A stretch of DNA of 64,000 nucleotides from Hirudo medicinalis (GCA_011800805.1 MPNW01000392.1:329915-393914); one strand, 5' to 3'; counted from the first letter of the stretch, positions 1-14,671 are shown. Program-made: numbers and translations. Notes: generated by a model from the sequence alone, not told the origin.

Positions 1-739
1 AAGTCATTCAGAGTAGATTGCTCTTTCAACTACGCGCATGCAGTTCTAAGTACTTAAAAACGTTGTCACTAAATTTATATTTGTAGCTTTTATTAACCGA
101 CCGACCAGTTTCGACCTCTAAAGCCATCGCCAGGATAGTATGAAAATGAAGTTATCAGTTGAAGTCTGTTTCTAAAGAGTGTTAAATATCCTGTTCGAAT
201 CATGTTCAGAAGCACCTCATAAAAAGCGAATATTAGAATAATAATAATTCCTTGCTGTTGCTCTCAACTGCTCAGCTTCTGAATTCCTGTACGAATCCAA
301 CAGATCAACCCCTCACAAAACCTGCCGAATCTTAAAATCTGCTCCAATGAAACGAAACTTCCAAAAGTGATTTATTTTCTATGATTTTCAAACGTAACAC
401 AGCATCCTGAAATCTTCGAAAGAAACTTTCGTCCTGAAACGTTCAGGCATTCAGCGGATCTGTGTTTTCAACTACGTCGCGAGAAAATGGCCTCCTGGTG
501 TGAGAGCCTCTAAGACAACAAAATATCACGCAGATTGACGTGTCAACCAGTGCTCAATTCGGAGACTTAATTCCAGAAGCAAATGAAATAATTCTTATCC
601 TCGAAAAACCATAAAACCTAAATTGAGAATGAATTACAACACTGCAGGCAAGTTGACGAGGGCTTCAAAACGTTCTCGTTTCATGAGATAAAATTAAGCA
701 GAACTTTTCGTCGTTTCAAGCAACCAACAACCCCAACAA
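1..739 (-). other. 3' untranslated/downstream region of the CCDC141-like gene
   Basis: This AT-rich DNA downstream of the stop codon contains no credible coding exon. Minus-strand AATAAA polyadenylation signals occur at 371-376 and 89-94 (read as tttatt on the plus strand). Either could end the transcript. Confidence 0.4.
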
Positions 740-2881
740 CTACTTGCTGTTGACGACGACATTTGCAGTGCAAGTGGCCTTTCCGTGGATGTTGGAAGCA
801 CTGCACGAGTACACTCCAGAGTCGAAGAGCTGAGAACATCCGACAATGTCGAGAGTGTGCTTCTTATTAGCAGAGTCAGATTTCGTGACGTGCCTCGAAT
901 CTCCAAAGAGAGGCTGCTTGTCTTTGAACCATTCCACAGATGGAGTGGGATCCCCCTCCAAGGTCGCCAAAAGGCTGCACGTTTCTCCCTCAACGACGAT
1001 GCGCGGTTGAATGGGTTGGACGAAATTAGGGGCTCCTTTGGCAAGACCGAGATCACCTGACTTGGACGGATCGCTCTCCCCATAGTACCTCTGACTGAAC
1101 TTTGGCACCAGCACATCCTCATTAACAGTAGGAGCTGCAAAAGAAGTCGCATTCTCTCGACCAAAAGATCTTTCGAGGGCCGAACCGTGCTTCAGATTTT
1201 CGTCCTGAACCGAGAAGACGGTCGAGAAATTTTGGTGAGGACTTTGTTGCGAAGAAACCTTCAAGAAGCACTCTGTTTCATCAGATCCATGCCTGTTCTG
1301 GATCACGCACTTGAAGCTGCCATCATCGTCCATCATGCAGTCCAGGATGACCAACTTGGTGTGACCCGACGACTCGTCAACAGCGATGGCAAAATCCTGG
1401 CTATGGTCGATGTTCTTGCCATTGTGGTACCAGGACACCTTCAGCGGTCTCTCGCCCGTGAAGGAGCACGAAAGGACCACCTCGGAGCCGTCTCTGGCCA
1501 GGACATTGTCGAGACGTTTCGTGAGGCAAGGAGCCCGAGGATCGCGTCCGTAAGGAGATTTCGAGGACGTTCGGTAGTTGCCGGAAAAGGGGGATGCGCC
1601 ACCACGAGCAGTGCCTTTCGATGAAAATACGAACAAAATTGGTATAAACGACCTCGGTTGTTTCGTAGCAACAGAATGAATGAAGTTAATTATTTAAACA
1701 GGAGTCGACCCACTTTGGATGTTAAGAGTGGCCGAACTTTCGACGTTTCCGACAGAATTACTGGAAATGCACTGGACTTTTCCAGCCATTGAAGGATCGA
1801 CATGCTTAATCTTCAAGCAGGTGCCATTGCTGGTCTGAATGATCTGTTGATTAACAAGCACCTCATGAATGTAAATGATGATGCTTTAAACAAAACAACC
1901 AAAAACCTGAAAGTTTCCATCCTCAGCAACTTTTCGTCCATTGACCAACCAGGTAGTTCGAGTCAGTGGAGGCCCCGAGAAAACCACTTCGAATGACGCA
2001 GAGTCTCCCGGAACGACGTGGACGTCCGTGATCGGTCGGACGATGTGAGGCACCTGGACGAAGGGAATCGGCGAAGGAGTAGCCCTGACCCTCGCGGTCA
2101 CTTTGTCCATCGGCTGAGCTATCAAACATTTGGATTGCTGATGGTTAATAAGTAAATGAATTTTAACTTGTTATAAATGAAACATTTTCTAAAAATGAAC
2201 CTCCGACTTTCAGGTGAGCAATGCAGGTGACCTCTCCGCCTTTATTGTGCACGGCGCATTTGTAAATGCCGGCATCCATTTCGCCAACGTTTTCCACGTC
2301 CAGTCCGTACAAACCATCGGGACCCTCCAGGAGTCTGTACTTGTGAGAGCTGTGAGGTATCAGGGCATCATTGAAGTACCAATCATGGCTGGTTGGGGTG
2401 GCTGAGGAGTGGATCCTACACCTGAAGTGGGCAGTACCGCCCACCATCAACAACTGGTCCTTGAGAGGCTCGAGCAGTTGGGGTGCCGGTTCAGACTCCA
2501 TCTGGTTCCTACCTGAAAGAGATTTGTGAGTTTCTAAACAACCGTAAGATTGGTCAGAATGTATTGAAACCTTCGATACATTTTTAGAATTAAGCATCAC
2601 AGCAAATTTGAAACCTCCATGAACAGTTTCACTTCTCAGAGTTGTCTCAGAAACAGTCCTTTTTGAGTGAACGAGTTGCTGGGTCGGTGACAGGATGTGG
2701 GTGGTATGGACTGGGGAGGGAGAAACCCTGTGAGAACTTGTTGACCTCTGACCCAGGCTTGGGGAAAGGGATTTTCTATATAAAAACACACAATTAACAG
2801 GTTGTTTCAAACTAATGAAAGGTAACTATTACCTGATGATTCTTCGTGGCTCATCTGAAACAAGTCAATTTGTATTAAAAT

Positions 2882-2914
<33 letters not shown>

Positions 2915-5900
2915 TGCTTATTTATAAAGAGCCATAATTGAGTTCCAATAAAATAACCAGTTGAGAATAAAACAAACCTTCAACAATCAGCCTGAACTTG
3001 TTTGAAGTTGTACCAGCATTGCTCGTTGCTTTGCATTGGAACCAGGCATTATCATCCAATGTCACAAAAGGTATGTAAAGGGTGGATCTGTAACCGTCAC
3101 TGGAGATGTGGTATTTGTCGCCATGGTGAAGCACGTATTCATCTTTATACCAGGTAATGGTAGGAACGGGGATTCCCTCCACCTCTACGGTAAAGGTCAC
3201 CGGTCGACCCACCGACACGGTCTGATTCTGGAGAGCGGCCGAGAAACGAGGGGGCGCCGAGGAGTGATGGGCTGCAAACAAAAATGTCACAAAACGAAAT
3301 TGAACGGGATGAGAGTGCGAGTTGAATAAAGGAATTTGATTGAAGTTGTCTTCCGATTGAAAGTTCAATCACAACTCACGAAGCACGTTCAGAGAAACTG
3401 TGAATCTGTCTTCGCCGGCCCTGTTGCGAGCGATGCACAAATAAACACCGGCATCGGACGGAGAAACTGCCTCGAAGATGATCGAATTGATTCCTTCTTC
3501 GTTGATGACGATCTTGTGCATCCTATCCTCCTGCACCCTTGTACCCTCCCGGAACCAATAAACGTCCGGGGTGGGGCGACCCACGACGACGCAATCGAAC
3601 CTCGCCACGTGACCCTCGGGCACTTGAAGGTCGGCAGGGACCTGAAACCGATGCAACGTAACGACAACGAACGGAGTTTGATCAGAGTGGCTTAGATTGA
3701 TTAGATTTGATTAGAGCATGTTCAACAGAACTTCAAGACCATTTATCGCAGTTGACGACAACTCCGACTTTGGAATTTGTGAAATTACCGAGAATAACTT
3801 TAATTTAAAAAACAAAGTATAAAATCTCAAATTGTTATCAGAAATTAAACCAGAACCTTTTTGAAGACGGGCTTGAAATATTGCTCACTGACTCCACCAA
3901 TCTCTCTCGACTTGAAAGTCTGCGTTTCGATGTACTCCGTGTACTGGTGGGGCTGAGGGGTCGAGACCCTCGGTCTGAACTTGACCTCGGCAGAGGTGTA
4001 CTCCTGTCCGTGTTCATTGAAGGCACAACAGGTGTAAATACCTGCATCGTGGATTGTGATGTTGACGATGATGAGAGTGCAGGTGTTTTCCACTGGAGAG
4101 AATTTGATGGCATGCCTTGAGGAAGGTCTGATGAGGTGACCATCATGGTACCATTGGAACTGATGGTGATGATGATTTCAGATAATAAGATATTACTTCA
4201 GAATTTGATAGGATAATTATAAATGGTTAGCTGAATATAAATGCTCGTCTGCTATCGTAATTGAAAAAGTTTGTTTCATGTAATCTCCTGCTCACAGTGG
4301 GTCTCGGATGACCTTTGACCTGACATGTGAGTACAACATCCGACCCCTCATCTGCCAGTGTGTTTCTCAGATATTCACTGAAATGAGGTCTTTCACCCTT
4401 GAATGAAGTTTAGAACAGAAAATTTAAAGATGGCTTGGTTTATAATCTGACAGTTGAGAAGGAACAAGAAAAAGTTAACATTGGTGATGTATTTAACAAG
4501 AAGTGAAACAAAATCATTATCACTACAAGCATCACGATCGTAATCACCTTCTCTTCGACGGGAATGATGACTTCAAGATCCATGGCGGTCGACCTTGCGT
4601 GTCCGTTGATGTACACGGTGCAAACGTACCTGCCCCTCGACTCCTGTCGCACCCTCTCGATGGTGAGGAGGCAGAGACCCTGGTCGGGTTTGTAGGAGAA
4701 GTTGTAATGTGGGGAGAGGAATATCTCCACCTCGTTGTGGTACCAGTGGATGGACTCCGGGCGACTGTCGACCGGCAGTGCGCACTCCAACGTCACCGAG
4801 TGGCCCAACTTCACGGCTCTGTTGTGCAGAGGCTGCAAAGTGATTAATTGAATTTAAACGTGAAAACGTAAATTTGAAGAATATAAACTTCTAAATAAAT
4901 ATCAACTAAACATCTTCCAGATTGGTGCATTACCAATACAATGCAATACCACGACGATTCGGTGGTCATCTTGCGAGAACATTGGACATTCATGAGCATA
5001 ATCTTAGATCATCTCATCAATTTTGAGCAGATTTTGTTGACACAAACAACTGAAAACATTCTCTGTCAACATGCTTTGGTATCGATGATTTGTTGAATTT
5101 GTCGCAAGTCTGTTAGTCAGTTTGGTTTGCTTTGATATTTAGTTGGTTTGTTGTTAACTTAAGACGTCATTATTATGAATGTGTTCGGTTGCTCGATTTT
5201 ACTTTCGAAAATGTTGCAGATCATCCATTAGCAGGAATGCCACCCTTGGGAAGTTGCTTTTTGAGACTCAAACGACTTCGATTGGTTGAAGTCGTACATT
5301 TTATGTCATTTAAGTCAAATAATAAATTGTCGTCGTCGAATATTTTTATAAAAACAAAGAATTTGACATCTTATTGAAAACAAATCCACGAACTCCAACC
5401 TTGACGAACTTTGGAGCTGAGTATTGGGCAGGAGCACCTGTTCGAACGAAGCAAGAGTTAAATGGTTAGGAATGGTCAGCAGGAGAACATCCATTCGGAC
5501 TCTACTCGAATGTTCAATTAGTTGGTTCTAAATTCTCACAATTTTATTTGCTTCCTTTTTCCGATGTTCGAAATAAACAAAATAAATGGAATGAAAAGGA
5601 CACATTGGTTGCAACAAGAATGATTTCATGGCAGTGAAATTAAATGACTTGTCCTTTCGCAATACCTTGCACATTGAGGTGAGTGCAGGAGGACACCTCT
5701 CCAAAAGGGTTGGCGACTTTGACGGTGAACCTCCCAGAATCTTCGGGGTAGGCTTCGGGAATGAGAAGGGTGTGCTTGTGCCCTTCGTTGGTGACGACGA
5801 AATCTGGGGAGGGCATGATTTCAATGCCTTCCCTGAACCATGTCACTGCGGGCATGGGATCACCAGAAGTCATGACAACAAATCTTGCTGGTTGACCTTC

Positions 5901-8900
5901 TTTGCATGTCATGCTTGGTTGGAGCTGTTCACTGAAGTGTGGCGGCCTGCCTGGGGCTGGTTAAAGCATGGTTGAAAGGATCATTCAATAAAATCTGCCA
6001 ATAATGTCAATCAATTCAATCACCTTTGAAAGTGATCCTCGCAGAACTCCTGGTTTCTCCCAAATGGTTCCTTGCGATGCAGGCATATTCCCCTGATTCT
6101 GATGTCTGAGGTGACAAGATGACCAGTCTGGCTCTCCCGTCGACACATGAAATTTCAAAGTGAGGACTTGCTGACAGTTCAACTCCATCTTTGTACCAGG
6201 TCACAAGGGGTTCGGGTCGACCTTCTACCAAAACTTCAAGGACAAGCCTCTTGCCTGGAAGCACGAAAAGTGAGGAAGCGCTACATTAATACAAAAATAC
6301 ATACTACATTAAGTGACCAAAAGTCATTTAAATGAGAATTCTTAAAATGCCAAACTTGTTATGAAAATTCTTTAATGAATTCACAACCAATAGCAATGAT
6401 TACACAATAAAGTTGGAAATTAAGTATTTATTTATTGTTCCTTGATCAGCCAATTATAAAATCATCATCATCATTATCGTCGTCGTCGTCATCATCATCA
6501 TTATCATAAAAATAAATCATGAACTCACCCAGCTCAGAGGTGACATCTCTCAAGTCAGCAAAGAACTTGGGTGGAAGATCGGCCAGTGGCACGGACTTGA
6601 AAGGAGCAGTCCTTCTCTGCACGACCGGCGGAGGTCCGTAGTCAAGTTCTGCTGACCTTTGACCACCCTTGAGATGGAAATGGGTCGAGTCATTTGGATG
6701 ATGATTATGATAGCATAAATTTGGTTTGTTAGGTTAGTAAAATAAATTTCATGGATTTTAAAACTGATATCTGATCATTGGCTCCTTGCAGTCATCGCTG
6801 CTGTTATGTCTCTGTTTTAACATTTTAAAATTAATGTTGCTGTTATAACCACCTGTTTTATTTATTCGTTAAACTGAGCAGAAAGAGTTCCAACACTGCA
6901 GAGAACTTAATGAGAACTTTTTTAACGAGAACTTAAGAACAATGACGAACAAAGAAAAAGAAGTGAGCGAGGATCCTCAGATCGGAGAGAGAAGCAGCGA
7001 GATTCAAACATTAATTGTAAATTGCCAACAAATTGCAGGTGACTTCATCGTCTCGATGGACGCAAGAGCGGCCCGGTCTCCTCGGTCAACTCGACAAGTG
7101 CGTTATCGACGAAAGTATTAATTACAATTAATTAAAATGTTAATTAATGAAAATTAAGTGCATTATTAAAAATAATTCAGAGGCAATAAAACAAATAGAA
7201 TTCGGAAAAAATCACCAGGGGAGTCTCGGGAGGGGACTCGGCATCCCCGATCAACTGCGAGGTGTCCACGACGACCAACAGCGCAGAACACCAAGCTTTT
7301 CCTGTGTTTTTTGTCATTATTCATTACAGAATTAAAAGCTTCAGCGACCAAATAAATTCTATTATAATGTTAATTATTACTTACTGATATTAGTTATGAG
7401 TCATTGTATTTCATTGGTAGTGCAAGCAAAAGTTAATAATTGCAAATGTCAGAAATAATGTATGTATGGAAGAATGACCTATGCCATGCAATTTTATGCA
7501 ATGTGCTGCACTCATGATCACTTTGTTAATATTCAACTTGGGGATGATAAATGTGTCCATGGGGCAAAAAGGGCTGCTAAAACATCGGCAAACATCGCCG
7601 GTTCAACATCACCAACTTATGATCTTAACGATCTTAAATCTGCAAGAAAATTACCGACCGGCATCATTCTCGGCGATGACAGAATATCTGCCGACATCTT
7701 CGTCGAAGACGCGAGGAATGTGAAGAGAATGCATGTCTCCAAATGAAGAGATTTTGATTACATTTGAGCTGATTGGCTCATTATTGAAGAGCCATTGGAT
7801 CTGATGACAAAACAGCACTAATTTTAAGTGAACAACAAAAATTACTAAGTGAATCACTATTGATATTAAAAATTGCAAAACTCACCAATTAGATATGACT
7901 TGCATTTATTAAAGTCACTTAAATTACAACATGAAAATATGAATTTGCTGTATTTCATTGAGAGGTCAATGTGGCAAAGTGCCGTTAATGACCGTAATCA
8001 ACCTTAGGCTTTGGATGTCCACTGATGACAACCTCCATGGTGCATGGTTGACCTGGTCTGAGATGAATGTCGTGGAAGGACTTGACAATCTCCGGAGGCA
8101 CGTGACCGGGCTGCACGGGCATGTCCGTTTGAACCGAGTGGGAGGACTCGACCAACCTCATCTTCATGCCGTGGCTCTCGCTCTTTTGTTTCACCATCAG
8201 CGTTGCGTAGCATTTTGCAATGCCGGCATTGTTGGTCGCCTTGATCATGTAGTTGCCTGCGTCGTATTTGTGGAGGACGGGGATGGTTAAAATCTGCAGT
8301 TCTTTGTCTGAGGTAATCTGAAGTCAGAAAAAGTATTTTAAATAATTTAAACGTCTTATATTTATGTAAATATAATGAGAAGAGATTCGACTCGAAAATT
8401 TATTTGTACGAACCAACCTTAAAGTCGGGAGTGTTTTCGATTTGGTTCCTGCCGCAAAACCATTTGATGACGGGAGCGGGGTGGCCGATCACCCGGCACT
8501 CGAACCTCACCAATTCTCCCTCGGTACTTTCGATGTCCTTCAACAGTTGAGTGAATTTAGGCGGAACTTCGTCGGACACCCCTCCATCCGCTGCGTCCTT
8601 CATGGCTGGAACCACAACAACAAAATGATTCTCTCCATTTATTTAAAATGAAACTGCAACAACTGTGCTGCTGATATTGAACATGATGATGAACAACTGA
8701 TGTTACCAAATTTATCAAGTTCAGAATTCAATTGAAAAACACTCAAACTGTATCAATGAGGAATTAAAACCACGTCCTCAGTTGTTCTGTGGTGGTCGTT
8801 AAAAAAGATCTTGTCTCAGAACTCATTAAAACTAGCGTTCGAATCACCACGACTCACATTGCCGAGTTAATCTGCCGCCCGTTTAAATATGCCGAGTGCA

Positions 8901-11581
8901 ATTTTGCTTGAGAAATTTGCAAACAATCTTGTTTCTAAATGAGGACATCCACTAACTGCAGTTTAAGAAAAGCCACCTAATTTTGGAGAATCTTTATCAT
9001 GTTGTCAAACCATTCCAATAGTTAGAATGTATTGGCAGTTGTTCCTAAAGTCTGTGGAATAAAGAACTAAAGAAGGTCATCAGAGACGCTTTCAAATGGG
9101 TCTCTTTATTTACTTATTCAAAAAACAAGCTGCCACCTTTCACAGTTTCAAGCAATTGTCTGGTTTGCATTCCTACAGTTGTGTAATACCAATTGTAATA
9201 CCAAATGTAATACCAATTGTAATACCAAATGTTTTAAATGTTTTTGCCCCAATTTTCCATGTGCCTTGGAAAAGTCTTTGATAAAATGCTGAGGTCCCCT
9301 CAAAACCCTGGTCAATGCTGGAAGTCACAAGATCATCCACCACCTTAACTTCAATAAACTTCAATAAAATCTTCTTAGAAATTCTGTCCATCTCTGTCGA
9401 CAAAATATCAGCTCCAATGTTTCTGCACAACCACAACATCTTTCTTTTATCTTTTCAAATCACTTTGGTTTGCTTTATTATGTTGAATTTCGATCATTTT
9501 TGAAACCTACCTGATGCAATCGATGTAATCGATGTAATTGATGTCATCAAAATCAACAGCAAAAAAAACTCACGTTGCACGTGCAGGTGCACCACAGTTG
9601 TGTCAGATCCGTGTTCATTCTGTGCTTTGCACAGGTAGGCTCCCCTGTCCTCCAAGTACAGCTCATGAATCAGAAGGCAGCACTTTCCAGTGGAGGAATC
9701 ATAGGTAAAATCAAAGTCCTTGGTCTGCCTAATAGGCTTGCCATTGTGATACCAGCTCACCTGTCATAAACAAAAATCCAGTGGGTTGTCAATAAGTCGA
9801 TCAAAAAATACTTGAATACTTTTAATTAATTCAGGTAAATTCACCTCAGGCTTAGGGCATCCAACGACCACGCACTCCAACTTCACCCTGTCCCCCTCTC
9901 GCGCCTCCGCGGCTTGCAGCGGCACGACGAACCTCGGCTTCTCGGGTGCTTTCGACACCCGAACTTGTGCACTCGTGTGGTAGGAAGACAGTGCAACAAG
10001 GCATGAAGTGTGTGCCTCACCTCCAATATTCTTGGCCGACACGCTGTAAGTTCCACAGTCGTCTGCAAACACCTCCTTGATCTCAAGGAGAGTGAAGTTG
10101 TCTCCAATGATGATCTGCATGCATAAAAACAGACTTTGTATCACATTTCGATTAACATGAGGCATCACAAAACAAAACAAATTTAAATGCAGACTTTAAT
10201 TTTTTTAAATTAAACTTGAACACAAATAATTGTGCATCAAACCAAACAAACGAATCTTAAATTTACTTTAACCAAAATAACAACAGCTAAAATAATAATA
10301 ATAATAATAAAAACCTACTTTGAAGAATGCACTGGGTAGGATGGTTGTGTCATTGAAGGACCATTGGATCTGAGGTGCAGGGTCCCCGATGTAGCTGCAT
10401 TCGAGCCTCACTCCCTTCCCTTCGTCGACGGCCTGATCTTTCAGAGGTTTCGTGAATTCGGGCTTCTTCACACCTGCAAAGACATTTTTTTTAAATGGCA
10501 AATAAAAAACTTTTTCTAAAATAATTGAAATGACCAAGCAAATGACTTACAGTTACAAAGTGGTATTTACAATAGCAAATCTTAAAATTTCAAATATGTA
10601 AAAAATAAATATTTTCAGGTTCTTTAGAACATTTTACAACGCACGACTTACTGAGCACGTTAAGTGTGGCAGAGGTCACCACTTCTCCTCCAGGATTGGA
10701 TGCTTTCAATTTGAACTTTGCACTGTGAACCTCCTTATTCAATCTTTTTATCTTCAAAGTGCAGCGGCCTTGATCGCAAGAAACAACGTAATCGGGTCCG
10801 TCGAAGACCTCTTCGCCATCTTTGAACCAAGATACGTGAGGAAATGGAGTCCCCGTCACGTGGCACTCGAAGGTGTGCGAGGTTCCCTCTGGCGCTTCGG
10901 CAGCCCTCAAATGCTTCAGTAGTTCGGGAGCAACCACTCTCGGCTGAGATTCTGGTCGATCGATTAAAAGACTTAAGTTAGGCTTTTGCCTCGACATTTA
11001 CAGGCATCTTTTTGGTATAAAAAAAAACTAATGATGCTTAAAAACATGAAAGTCATTTGAACAATTAATTTTAAAAAGAAAGATAATGGCTACAATCCTA
11101 ACAACAATAGAGTATAACATCAAGGCAACAACAACACTAACAACACTAAGGTACAACATCAACAACATGAAAGCATCACCTTTCACTCTGAGTCTAGCAG
11201 AGGTCTGGGTGGACCCAGCATCTGTGGTGACTCTGCAGGTGTAAAGAGCAGAGTCTGACAGGAGAGTTTCCTCGACGATCAACTGACAGAGTCCATCCTT
11301 AAAGGAGGCTGCAAAGCCCTTGCACGGCTCGTTATCCCTGAGCCACTCGATCGCAGGATTCGGGACGTCGCATTCGAGTCGACACTCGAACACGAACCTG
11401 CGACGTGACTTTTAACGTCATCGTGATCGGTCGATAGCAATTGCATCCATTCAAATAAATGTTTGTCGTAAAAGCTCAACCTTTGTCCTTCAGTAATCTC
11501 TGCGTTTTGTAGAGGTTGAACAAATTTAGGAACTCTGGGTGCTTTCTTTTCAACCACAGCCTCCACTTTGGCAAGGATGTG
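740..11581 (-). CDS. Tandem I-set Ig-domain half of the CCDC141-like gene (16 domains, 24 exons)
   Basis: Exons in transcription order: 11481-11581, 11180-11397, 10652-10951, 10319-10473, 9845-10114, 9574-9760, 8418-8605, 8003-8317, 7659-7800, 7216-7295, 6529-6667, 6024-6254, 5666-5956, 5400-5437, 4548-4832, 4296-4397, 3857-4159, 3380-3641, 2978-3271, 2833-2854, 2208-2775, 1907-2137, 1714-1861, 740-1614. Domains begin with a titin-like P-x-F-x-x-x-L…EG signature (VPKFVQPLQ, KPEFTKPLK, PPKFTQLLKD, PPKFFADL, APNFVQPIQP). They continue with a core W-Y/F-K/H-D/N-G turn (WFKDGEEV, WYHNGKPI, WYKDGVEL) and D-x-G-x-Y-x-C near the end. A Ser-rich linker of about 80 residues precedes domain 13 (exon 2208-2775). 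The last exon encodes two complete domains plus a short tail. Two tiny exons (5400-5437 and 2833-2854) are inferred from phase. Confidence 0.85.
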
Positions 11582-13989
11582 CTGTGTAAATAAACGAATA
11601 ACAACCGATAAACTAATTTATAATAGAGCCAACGTTTCTTTCGATCGGGCAATTCTACTTTCGTTTTGTCGACGTTGGCCGACGATTAAATTTGTATTGT
11701 GGCCTTTTGTGATGTAAGTGAAAAAAAGTGAAATGTTTTAATGTAAACATCGTCTAACATTTATTTACATCGCCCAATCAATCAAGTGACCGTATTTGCA
11801 ACACAAACTTGCAGGGTTGAAACAAAAAGCAAGCATTAGAAAGCTGTCTAAGTAAACATTCACATTTGTAATGAATTATCCTTTGTCAATAGAAACCTCT
11901 GTGTTGATGAGATTCTTCTGAAGAATCCTCAGCTCCTCAATGGCCTTGATGAAAGCATTGTACATGTCCTGGTTCTTGTCCAAGATGTGCTGCATCTTCT
12001 CTGGACCCATGACAGAACCTGATAATGAAGAACAAGATAATGAAGAACAACGATTGCGAACATCGCCGAGACAACTCACCGTAGAGACTGGTTGCAATGA
12101 CTTCCATATCCTTGAGTCTGTGATCTTGTTTCTTTCCTCCGTCGTTCCTGTACTCCACGATCATCTTGACCAACCTTTCTACGTCCTCAGACGTTTTGCA
12201 GCTGGGTGCCTGCTTGCTGACCCCGAGCAAGAACTGACCGGCATCACTGATCCAACCTTCACACTGAAGTTTGCAGCTCACATTTAATATAATAATAAGC
12301 AAATTATGCAACTATTGAAGTTCTGTAATAGAAGAATTTCAACAAGAAAGTCTTTTTATATTAAAGATTTTAAGTCAAAATAAATTGCAAATTTATTGTC
12401 CAAATTCCTTGGCATGGCTACCAATACCAACCTGGTTGTGAAGATCATAGAACTTGAGGGAATCAATAAGGGCAAGCTTGTACTTGGTGAGTGTGTCATA
12501 GAAGTGCTTCCACCTGCTGTTGGTCTCATCCACCTCGTGTCTGATCTTCCTCGAGTCGTAGTGTCCGTCGCAAATCATCCGATCTGCCGTCTTCATGAAC
12601 TCGCCCACCCTCACTCCAACGGCATCCGCCAAATCCTGGAAAAAATTCAACTCATCCTGCAATTTGTTGTTCAAACCATGATGTGTTACATCTCATCATA
12701 CAAATGTTTTGAAATGTTTTCAAACTGGAAAGCCTCCCATGCACTTGCATTGACAAAAGAGAGTTGAGATATATTTAGTGTTTAGTGAAATTTCAGAAAG
12801 CCAAAACAAACATTCATAAATAAAAATTTAGGAATTTTATTTCACGTTGAAAGTTTAAAATCATGATCTGAATCCTGATTTTAATTTTTTTTAATTTGAT
12901 TCATTTAACTTAAAATGAAAAGTAGAATTTATTGGAAACCTGGAGTTGTTGGAATGCCTGAATGATTGCCTGGACTGATGAAGGTGAATTTCCGTAACTG
13001 CCCTGGCGAGACTCTAGCTGCCTCTGAAGCAGGTCGAGTTCATTCTGCAGCTGTTGAAATGAAGACAATTCTTATGTAATCATGTGATGATCACATGTGA
13101 TGATAAATTAATTATTATTCATTTAAGTAATATTCATTTAAACCAAGCCTTTTAAAGTCGAATTATTTTACAGTCATCAAGTTTGCATGTGTGTTATTTT
13201 ACAAATAAAAGCTCATCACTTATTAAAAATATTATAATAATGTTACATAATTGTTGTTATTATTATTATCATCATAATAAATATGAACAGTAAACAATGT
13301 TGCTTAGTAAAGCATCGATCTCTTAGAAATTGAAGATGTGAAACAAAACCTGTTTGAGATCAAAGTAGAACTGGCACAACTGGAGTCCCTGTTCCAACTT
13401 CTTCTTGTGTTCGTCCCATTCCTTCTCCCACTGCCTCCTCCTCTCTTCAGAAGCCTGCAGTACTTTCCTAACCTCATCTTTGGCAGATTCCTGAGCATCC
13501 TAAGATGATAACAAATGCGCTTGTCAACAAATGATGAATGATAAAAAATGATATTATTTTGCAATGTTACAATAATACAACATAACTGCAACCTAACATT
13601 TTCCGACAAAAGAATGAATAAATGTCGGTTAACAGCAAAACAACAAGAGTCTCTCACCTGCTGTCTGACCCTGACGATGATGTCGTCTGCTTCGTGACTG
13701 CTGACATCGACGAGACTCGAGAGTTTGTTCCTGTTTGATTCGTGGGCAACCAGGGCCTCCCTGGCAGTATTCAGTTCTGATGGCAAGTTGTCCCCAGAAT
13801 ATTCTTTCTCTGTGGCTTCAATCATGTTGTCCAGCTATTTCAAAGAATATCCATGACATTGATGTAAGTATTTAATGTGACTTGCTTGAGTGAATCTCAC
13901 ATTTCATGATCTTTCAAATCATTTCACAATACATCATTTCCCTCATGAAGAATAATGCATGAAGATAGCACAATAATGGCATTAATAAC

Positions 13990-14048
<59 letters not shown>

Positions 14049-14050
14049 CA

Positions 14051-14087
<37 letters not shown>

Positions 14088-14117
14088 TAATAATATACTC
14101 AGAAAGATGCAGGCTCN

Positions 14118-14175
<58 letters not shown>

Positions 14176-14183
14176 TAACAAAA

Positions 14184-14218
<35 letters not shown>

Positions 14219-14640
14219 TAATAATATACTCAGAAAGATGCAGGCTCAGTTGACTAAGCAAAAAACATTTTCCCTATCAAGACCTGTTTAAGGTTCTCAA
14301 AGAACTTTGTTGCGACATTCAGAAGGTGTTTGTACTCGGATATTCTGGCTTGAAATCTCGTGTGAGTCTTGATCAGCTCGTTGATGACAAAATCTTTGTG
14401 TCCGTTCGAGTCCCCCTTCATGGAGAGAATTTCTGCTGTTCTCAGGTGTTTCTCCGTTTCTTCGTGCACCTTCTGTGAATATTATGTTTTGTTGCACAAA
14501 GCAGTGCATGATAGAATTTTTTATCATTAAATTTCATAAGACTTTGTGGGAGATAAGCCAGATGCTAGACAGCAAATGGTCATCAATTATTGAGGTAATT
14601 AATTGTTACTATCGATAAAGTTATTATTATTATTATTTTT

Positions 14641-14671
<31 letters not shown>

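Noticed and set aside
1187..1624. Plus-strand open frame of 145 codons
   Set aside because: Shadow of the two-Ig last exon on the opposite strand.
7030..7110. Extra Ig-linker exon on the minus strand
   Set aside because: Exons 7216-7295 and 6529-6667 already join in phase, and this stretch has stops in two frames and weak splice sites.
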